Part shown: positions 57,718 through 64,000 of the stretch, piece by piece
How the letters are laid out: every line of letters begins with the position of its first letter
Position numbering within the stretch: the first letter of the stretch is position 1
Assembly (NCBI RefSeq): GCF_933775445.1
Contig: NC_065873.1
Span: forward strand, 17,174,001 to 17,238,000
Length of the DNA stretch: 64,000 nt
Direction of reading: 5' to 3'
Source: Argentina anserina
Taxonomy: Eukaryota > Streptophyta > Magnoliopsida > Rosales > Rosaceae
Program-made: the position numbers and the translations under genes
Notes under the pieces: generated by a model
Told to the model about the DNA's origin: nothing
The model's database searches: none
Seen by the model: only the letters and a program-made list of their open reading frames with translations

Positions 57718-60045
57718 ATGGTGAGCTTAAGAAGGCGCAGGCTCTTGGGATTATGCTCTGGTAAAAACTTAGTTGGAATCTGTTATACAAGATACGATTA
57801 CTACTTCTGTTGAACACTGTTTTTCTGATACGTTTTCACATTCTGACTTAGTTGAGCTTTAAGTTTTGTTATTCTGTCTTTTCAGAGCTTTAAAATAAAT
57901 TTGCAGCTTTCATGACGAGAAAATTAGTTAATACGTTCCTGTTTGCAACTAAATGATGGCCCTTACCAAATTTTTGGTTTTTGCAGGGCGAAGTTCCGTT
58001 CTAACTCCACTTCCTTTGTTTTGTGACAACACAAAACTTGACAATGTACACCTCATGCCTTCGGAAAATAGAAATCTTCGAGACAGGGTAAGACTGAATT
58101 CAGTCACTTCATATTACAATATGGTTTTAATTAACCAAACCACATTCTCAGAAAAAAAAAAAAGCCAAAACCATGGAGCCTTGGCCAACAATTTGAAAAT
58201 GTCGGTGGCTCCAGACCTTTCTGTGACCCAAAGATGCTAGTTCTTTCTAGTTTTTTCATAATGAAGTTTTTTCAGCATCTAGTTCTGGCTGTATGCTTTA
58301 TTGCGAATAATTCAATCTACCCAAAATGGGAAAGATACACACAGAAGTACGAGTAGGAAATCAAAAATCTTATTGGGAAAACAAAGTAGATGCTTTTATG
58401 TTCAAATCATCTGATATTTCATTCATTACTAGAGTGGTGCAAAAACAGAACCTCCATCATCAACAGCTTATGGTTCTAGCTTGGCAAACGAGCAACCTCA
58501 AAAATACGTTCCAGGTATGTTGTTTCATCTAAAAAACCATTAGTATGTGTATTGAGTTATTATTGAGTGATCACATCTTCGTGGAATGGGCTAATTGATA
58601 TAATATACTTAGTTAAATTATCATTCTCATAATAACATAGTAGGGAATGATCCACAAAATGGAGGCTCAAATGTGCAAACTCATCTTTATGGCTTCCATA
58701 TCTCTGGCTTTAAGCTCTGGTGAACATTGTGATTGTGTTTTCATTCATCGGACAAGATGGAATTTTTATTTTTTATACCAGGAGAAAGGGATGGATTAAA
58801 AATCTTGTTTGATTGTTCATGTCTAGCTTAGAATTTCAACATAACTGACTATATTTGTATAGAAATGGAAGTATTTCAGATAATGTGCAATCATATCAAA
58901 AAATTTGAGGTGTTGAAACTGTTTGGGATTTAAGCTGCTGTTGCGGTTTTTGATCAATTCTAATGTTCTGTATGCTCTTCATAGGGCCACCAATTAAGCG
59001 CAGAAAACGACACCGCAGAAAGCATATTCATAACCAAGAACCATGTCTGATGAGAGGTGTCTATTTCAAAAATATGAAATGGCAGGCAGCAATTAAGGTT
59101 GATAAAAAACAAATTCACTTGGGCACTGTTGGTTCACAAGAAGAGGCTGCTCATTTGTACGACAGGTAAAACTGCATCTTCAAATTTTATTTTTTATTTT
59201 TTGACTAAGCAGGTTATACAAGCTCATTCAATTGTGCATAACCCACTGATAGAGTGATATACTCTATTCAAATATGACTTATACCGGTTGAAATAATTTG
59301 GATAACCATAAAGTTAGCTGCAGTATCTATTCTCTTTTGATTATTTGGTGCCTCCTCTTTATTAGAGACTGGGCATCATGTTAATAAAAATATGAAGTCA
59401 GATATTTCTACACCTTATCCCTGTCGAATGTTTAGCAGCTTGAAGTTCAAGAATAGTATCTTTGTTTTTGCCTCACTAGTTTGTGTTCTGGAAGCTAGAA
59501 TTTTAAAGGCTCAATATGTTAATTTTCCTGTGCATCTTTCCTAGTCTCCTAAGCTTCTCTGTGTCTCACAATATAGTGGTTCCACTCCCCAAGATGCAAA
59601 AGTGAATATGATTAGCTAAATGTGATGGGGGAAGATAAGCATGATTTGTTTTGGTTATTGGTACACATAAAACTAATCTTATTATTTGTATCCAGGGCTG
59701 CTTTCATGTGTGGGAGGGAGCCAAATTTTGAGCTTCCTGAAGAGGAGAAGCAAGAATTGATGAAGTTCAAGTGGGAGGAATTCTTGGCGGTGACTCGTCA
59801 CTCCATAAACAACAAAAGTTGGTTTCCAACCTTGTCTTGTCTAACATCCCTCAGACCTATATGTACCATAGATCTTTAATCGTTTGCTTTCTCAATATAA
59901 TTCAGAGCTCAAGAAATGGCAGTGGTCTGCCTCAGAAAAAAGGTCTGAGACACCTCCATTACAACATGGTGACTGGGAAGACAAGCAAGACGTAAATGGT
60001 CTCTCAACCTCGGAAGATGGGGAGGAAGACAGACGAGTTTCTTGA
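57718..60045 (+). CDS. APD1: AP2/ERF 'soloist' transcription factor (At4g13040-like)
   Basis: Six coding exons, 57718-57760, 57987-58087, 58433-58514, 58985-59165, 59696-59817 and 59906-60045, all with GT/AG borders and matching phases, give 222 residues. It starts MVSLRRRRLLGLCS, the N-terminus typical of the single-copy AP2/ERF soloist. A basic nuclear-localisation run KRRKRHRRK lies at residues 80-88. The AP2 domain (about 97-150) has RGVYFKNMKWQAAIKV, IHLGTVGSQEEAAHLYDRAA and REPNFELPEEE. The C-terminus is acidic (STSEDGEEDRRVS). The Arabidopsis relative is reported as a positive regulator of defence; that role here is inferred from family. The last-exon frame was chosen because it is the only phase-consistent reading without an early stop. 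A broken paralogue lies at 10254-23155. Confidence 0.85.
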
Positions 60046-61000
60046 TCATAATGGTTTGAGAACAATGCCTGATATTTCCGGTTTTAACAGTTAAGTGCTA
60101 GCTGATAGTCCTCCATTTTTTAAAGTATAAAGGCCCATATTAGAGCAAAGATGCTAAATTTCATTGTCTTTATTAGGCAAATGCCCAGTAAGTAGCTTCA
60201 GATTAGAAGCATCATAGTGTTCATTTGCTGTTAGTTCAAATGAACCAGTGTCTATGAGAAATCTATTGATTTATTACATGCTGTTCGCTGCTGAGCAGAC
60301 GAATAATGTCCTGAGAAATTTAATTTGCAGAAGAAACATGACCTGAAGGTTACCTTTTCCTATTCTGCAATCACATAGCAGTACCTTGAGTTTAGCAGTA
60401 CTTGAAAAGAATGGTATTTCTAGTATTTCTTACGGTTTCTCTCTTCTTAATAATAAGATCAACTTGGGCTTGTTTAAGTTGAAAATAGGAGTCTTAATAC
60501 AAAAAGAAGTTGCTTGTAAAGGAGGCTAAGTGTATTTCGTTGACTTCCACTATGAATCTTTGTACAAAAAAATAAAATTCAAAGAAAGGAAGGCGTATTG
60601 ATCATGTTGATGCGTCTTCAGATTCTAATATGAGCGACACACCAAAGTGCTATAAAGGCGTAAAATGATGATTTACAATACAACATGCTTTGCAGACGCC
60701 TTTGTTCTTACTTCTGTGTAAACCCGTAGGCTTAGTAAGAAAGCTGAAAGCATAATAAAGATAGATTGACACAATGCTTATAGTGGGTCACTATGCCTTC
60801 AGTGAGCATGACTACGTCCATTTAAGATTCCACTATGTTCAGCAATAGCCTTTTCCATTTATAACTAAAGAAAGCTTCCTCACATTCCTTGTTTCCAATG
60901 TGGGACAAAAGTCCACATATCTATTACTGAGCATATTCTGGAGCATGGGAGAGTGACTTCCAGGTGTTTGGGCCTAAAATAATACTCCGGTATTATCTAG
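60046..61000. other. 3' flank of the soloist gene and a possible LTR remnant
   Basis: 60046 to about 60600 is likely 3' UTR and intergenic sequence. At 60765-60810 ACACAATGCTTATAGTGGGTCAC with GACTACGTCCA resembles the matching part of the copia-2 LTR (TTATAGTGGTTCACC, GCTACGTCCAC), and TCCAATGTGGGAC at 60895-60907 resembles copia-1 LTR text. This suggests a degraded minus-oriented copia LTR; boundaries were not found. Confidence 0.4.
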
Positions 61001-64000
61001 ACTATTTAGGCTCATGGACCGGTTATTTGGGGAAAATATATCACAAAGCGAGATTACCTGCCGTATTGGAATAGATTTATGGGACTATCGCTGTATAGAA
61101 TTTGAGTTGATTAAGGAAGGTGAATCTAAATCAACTAGGAGGTTCTCAAGACTTCATTCGCAAGAAAGAACAAGTTGTGTTCTCTATACAAGGGGGTCGA
61201 ATGCGCAGAATAACACACGCAACGTCAAACAAACTATCGCGCAACCGCATAGTCAAATCTCTCTACGGAGTAAAAGTCCGATTCGCTTCGGCAACCAAGT
61301 CTCCCATCGGAGCGGAGCTACCCAGATGTACGCCTCGCACTGCATGTAGCAAAAAAGTCCGATTAACCTCGGCAACTAGAGTCAAGTCCATTGAGTCGCT
61401 AGCCTCGCTTCTAGCAAACACAAAAGTCTGCACTAGTCAGCAAATCCCATTCGCGAGAGAGTCCTGCTATTAACGACACAGTATAAGCTCTGCTTTTCTC
61501 CAAGCGGTCTAAAGTAAGATCAGCCATCTACTTGAGGTGGAGTGAAAGGTACCTAGCAACTCCGGTTGTGTATAGGTCATTCGAACTTCAGCGGTTTATC
61601 ATCAACTGTGGAGTAATCGTTTGAGAAGAAGACAGTACGTGGAGCGCAATCATTGTCAAACAAAGCAACAGTTGTACCTAACTCAAAGGTACTGGCACGC
61701 CAACAACAACAGAGAACGAAGGGTCGAACCGTCTAGGGTTTGACACCGGGGGTTGCTGATTGTTCTCTGAGGAGGATCCGTTTTCCCAGCGCGAACATTT
61801 GGCACGCCCAGTGGGACCGTGTCAAGATAGCAAGCCGGAATCCTTACTCGCGAGGATATTCCCCTTGCTCGAAACCAGAGCATTCGCATTGTGTTCCTCA
61901 TAACACAATGACTTGTAGAGGTTTAACAGCGGTTGAGGCATTACTGAAGTTTGGAGTGATGGTGGCACCGGAAGACATGCAACTAGCTTTCAAAGAGTTG
62001 ACGACGGTAGTCAAGTCGTTGGAGGAGTCCTTCGGCAATCGAATGACTACAGTTGAGAGAATGTTGGATAATGTGTCGCAACTACAGTCGACACAGGGTC
62101 AGCGTCTGGCTGAGACCAACGACAGGTTGAAGAAGTTGGTTCTGGGTGCTAATGAGCACGCGAAGAATGCTCACTTAGAGTTTGCGGGTCAGGATGAGCG
62201 ATTCAAGCAAATCGAAGAGGCGTTGGGAATCCAACGGACTGTCACCGGGCTTTACGAGAGCCAGAACCATGACAAGCCTAATGCCACCAAAAAGGCTAGG
62301 TCCAGCAAGAAAGATATAGCCGGTACTAACAACGGCGCTGAAGAGGACGAGGCCAGAGGTGATGAGGCTGACAAATCAGATATTGAGCTTGTCAAACTTG
62401 CGAGGAGGAAGAAGGTGAAGGCTAAGAAGGGAAAGTTCACGCTTGGAGGTTCCAGACGGTCGAACACTCCCGAGGTTGAAGCTTTACAAAAAGCATTGGC
62501 ACTTCTTCAACCAAGCAGAAGACAATAGCGTCAACATCAGTTCCGTCGCGAGCGGCGAGAGGAACATCGAGAAGAGTCTGAGCAGGAAGTAGAAGAAGGT
62601 CGGAGCCTTACTAAGGAGCAGGTTCATAAGATGATCCAGGAAAGTGTGAGGACCAATCATGGTCATGTTGCTGTGAACATATCATATACAAGTCCATTCC
62701 CGGAATGGGTGTCAGCGTGTCCTTAGCCCTCGGGTTACCGACCAATAAAGTTCCAGACTTTCTCAGGAGAGGGTTCCGAGAATGCTGCTGAGCATATATT
62801 GCGTTTCCACAGTGATTGCGGGCCATATGCATCTGATCCAGTCTTCAAGATGAGGGCTTTTGGTTCATCGTTGTCAAGACCGGCGCTGTCTTGGTTCTCC
62901 AAGTTGGCGCCAAGGTCCATTTCAGATTGGTCCATGCTCGAAACAATGTTTAAAACGACTTTTGGGAGTGTTGAACCTGAAGTGGATTTGTCATATTTGA
63001 CTTCCATGTATCAACAGCCAATGGAGTTGGCAGTGGAGTTCCTGAAGAGGTTCAAGGTTCAGCAAGCAAAGTGCAGAACACCGCTCGCGGAATAGGATGC
63101 CATTCACATCGCCATAAAGGGTTTGGAGACCCGTCAGTGGGCCAAACATCATGATGCCTACTTTTCTAGCATGGCTGATTTAATGAACAAGGTAGGTTCT
63201 TACCAAGTGTTCCTCAGGGAGATGGAGGATAGTGCTACAGTTCCAAAAGGTCCACATGTGTCCTATCACCCTGGAACTTTGAAACCACGCTATGCAGTTC
63301 CATCCGGAACTAATAGGGTTTCCACTATCTACTCGCATGTAGATCTTTTCTACACACCATATCCATACGAAGAGCAGTGGGTCGAGGAGGTAGATGATGA
63401 AGTAGCTGCCGTAGAGATAGCTGGAAGACAGGCATTGAAGTCTAAGGCTTTGAAGATGTCCAGGGACCCTGTCAAGATTTCTACAGCAGCATTCACCAAA
63501 CCCGAGTATGACTCGTATACCTACAACGCTCACAAGGCTCCAGAAATTCTGGATGAGTTGTTCGCGAGTGGAAGAGTGAAGCATGACACTGCAATGCCTA
63601 CTGCAGCGCAGATTGAAGGGAAGAAGTACTACAAGTTTCACAACTTGTTCAATTACCACACAGCTGATTGTGTTAAGCTCAAGGATAAGTTGCAGACCTG
63701 GATTAACAAATGAATGCTTGGGGTAGACACTAAAAGAGCTGCAGCTTGGGTCGATGTTGATCCCTTCCCTACAGTGTCAATGGTGGAGGTTACGCCATTG
63801 ACAACACCGTTGAAGACTCATCGCCCTTCCAAGTTTGCTGAGTACACTTATGATGCGTCATTGACTCATGAGATCTTGGACAAGCTTATTACTGAGGGTA
63901 AAACCATTGTACCATGGACTGAGTTCCCGACCGTGGAAGAAGTTAAAGGTAAACGGTATTGTAAGTTTTATAACGTTTGGACTCATGATACTCGTATTTG
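61000..64000 (+). mobile_element. 5' part of a Tat/Ogre-like Ty3/gypsy element, cut by window end
   Basis: A plus-strand gag frame follows a leader with TTTGGCACGCCCAGTGGG at 61798-61815, a primer-site-like sequence of the kind seen in Tat/Ogre elements. The LTR would lie to the left, ending near 61797, but its start is not resolved. The element runs past 64000, so pol and the 3' LTR are outside the window. Confidence 0.7.
61908..64000 (+). pseudogene. Tat/Ogre-like gag, nonsense-interrupted
   Basis: One frame runs from the ATG at 61908 (also open upstream to 61740) to the window end. It has a coiled-coil N-terminal region (FKELTTVVKSLEESFGNRM) and a basic Lys-rich stretch (RRKKVKAKKGKF). 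The gag core follows (PALSWFSKLAPRSISDWSML, QPMELAVEFLKRFKVQQAK). Near 63620-63680 a KYYKFHNLFNYHTADC motif and near 63950-64000 a related RYCKFYNVWTHDTRIC motif give two tandem Cys/His-type units typical of this lineage. Stops at 62526 (TAG), about 62725 (TAG), 63093 (TAG) and 63711 (TGA) break it without frameshift. Confidence 0.78.

Noticed and set aside
1..64000. CRISPR arrays, operons, integrons or phage features
   Set aside because: The sequence is plant nuclear DNA with spliced genes and LTR elements; no regularly spaced direct repeats of the right size were seen.

Overview
The window looks like a gene-poor, transposon-rich stretch of a eudicot plant nuclear genome. The evidence is spliced genes with GT-AG introns, a TIR-type resistance-gene fragment, an AP2/ERF 'soloist' transcription factor, and many Ty1/copia, Ty3/gypsy and hAT elements. 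Family (possibly Rosaceae) cannot be fixed from the sequence alone. No bacterial-type operons, CRISPR arrays, rRNA or convincing tRNA genes were seen.

Layout: 1-2059 AT-rich intergenic; 2065-8127 a decayed minus-strand copia element (copia-1) with 1.03 kb LTRs and a perfect 5-bp TSD; 8941-9567 an hAT-type MITE; 10254-23155 a broken paralogue of the soloist AP2 gene. Its first intron carries an 11.7 kb copia element (copia-2), itself invaded by a 4.5 kb transposase-bearing hAT element (12611-17085) and a 2.2 kb hAT derivative (17352-19560); its second exon is split by another hAT MITE (22278-23063). 24187-25101 is a pseudogene fragment with coiled coil and zinc ribbon, followed by a polyA-tailed LINE-like insertion and a 9.1 kb chromovirus-type gypsy element (25981-35062) with a 4.75 kb internal inversion. 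36522-37767 is a two-exon TIR-NB gene. 37835-49636 is a third copia element (copia-3) holding a 3.1 kb solo gypsy LTR with its own nested MITE, plus a second MITE. 49765-50745 holds two further fragments of the zinc-ribbon/coiled-coil family. 51931-52928 is a two-exon gene for a 47-residue conserved protein on the minus strand. 57718-60045 is the intact six-exon soloist AP2 gene. From about 61 kb to the window end runs the 5' part of a Tat/Ogre-like gypsy element.

Three gene models look intact: the TIR-NB gene, the 47-residue protein and the soloist AP2 gene. The hAT transposase is intact except for one in-frame stop codon. Almost everything else is retroelement coding sequence broken by nonsense codons and frameshifts.

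The strongest unusual signals are structural. They are: a multi-copy hAT family with ATATCG-rich ends and 8-bp TSDs that was earlier easy to mistake for satellite DNA; a clean single inversion inside a gypsy element whose breakpoints can be read to within a few bases; three-level transposon nesting with exact TSDs; a TIR-NB protein whose P-loop lysine position is isoleucine; and a copia element with a roughly 1 kb intron-like spacer between gag and pol. I found no clear new enzymatic or defence system.
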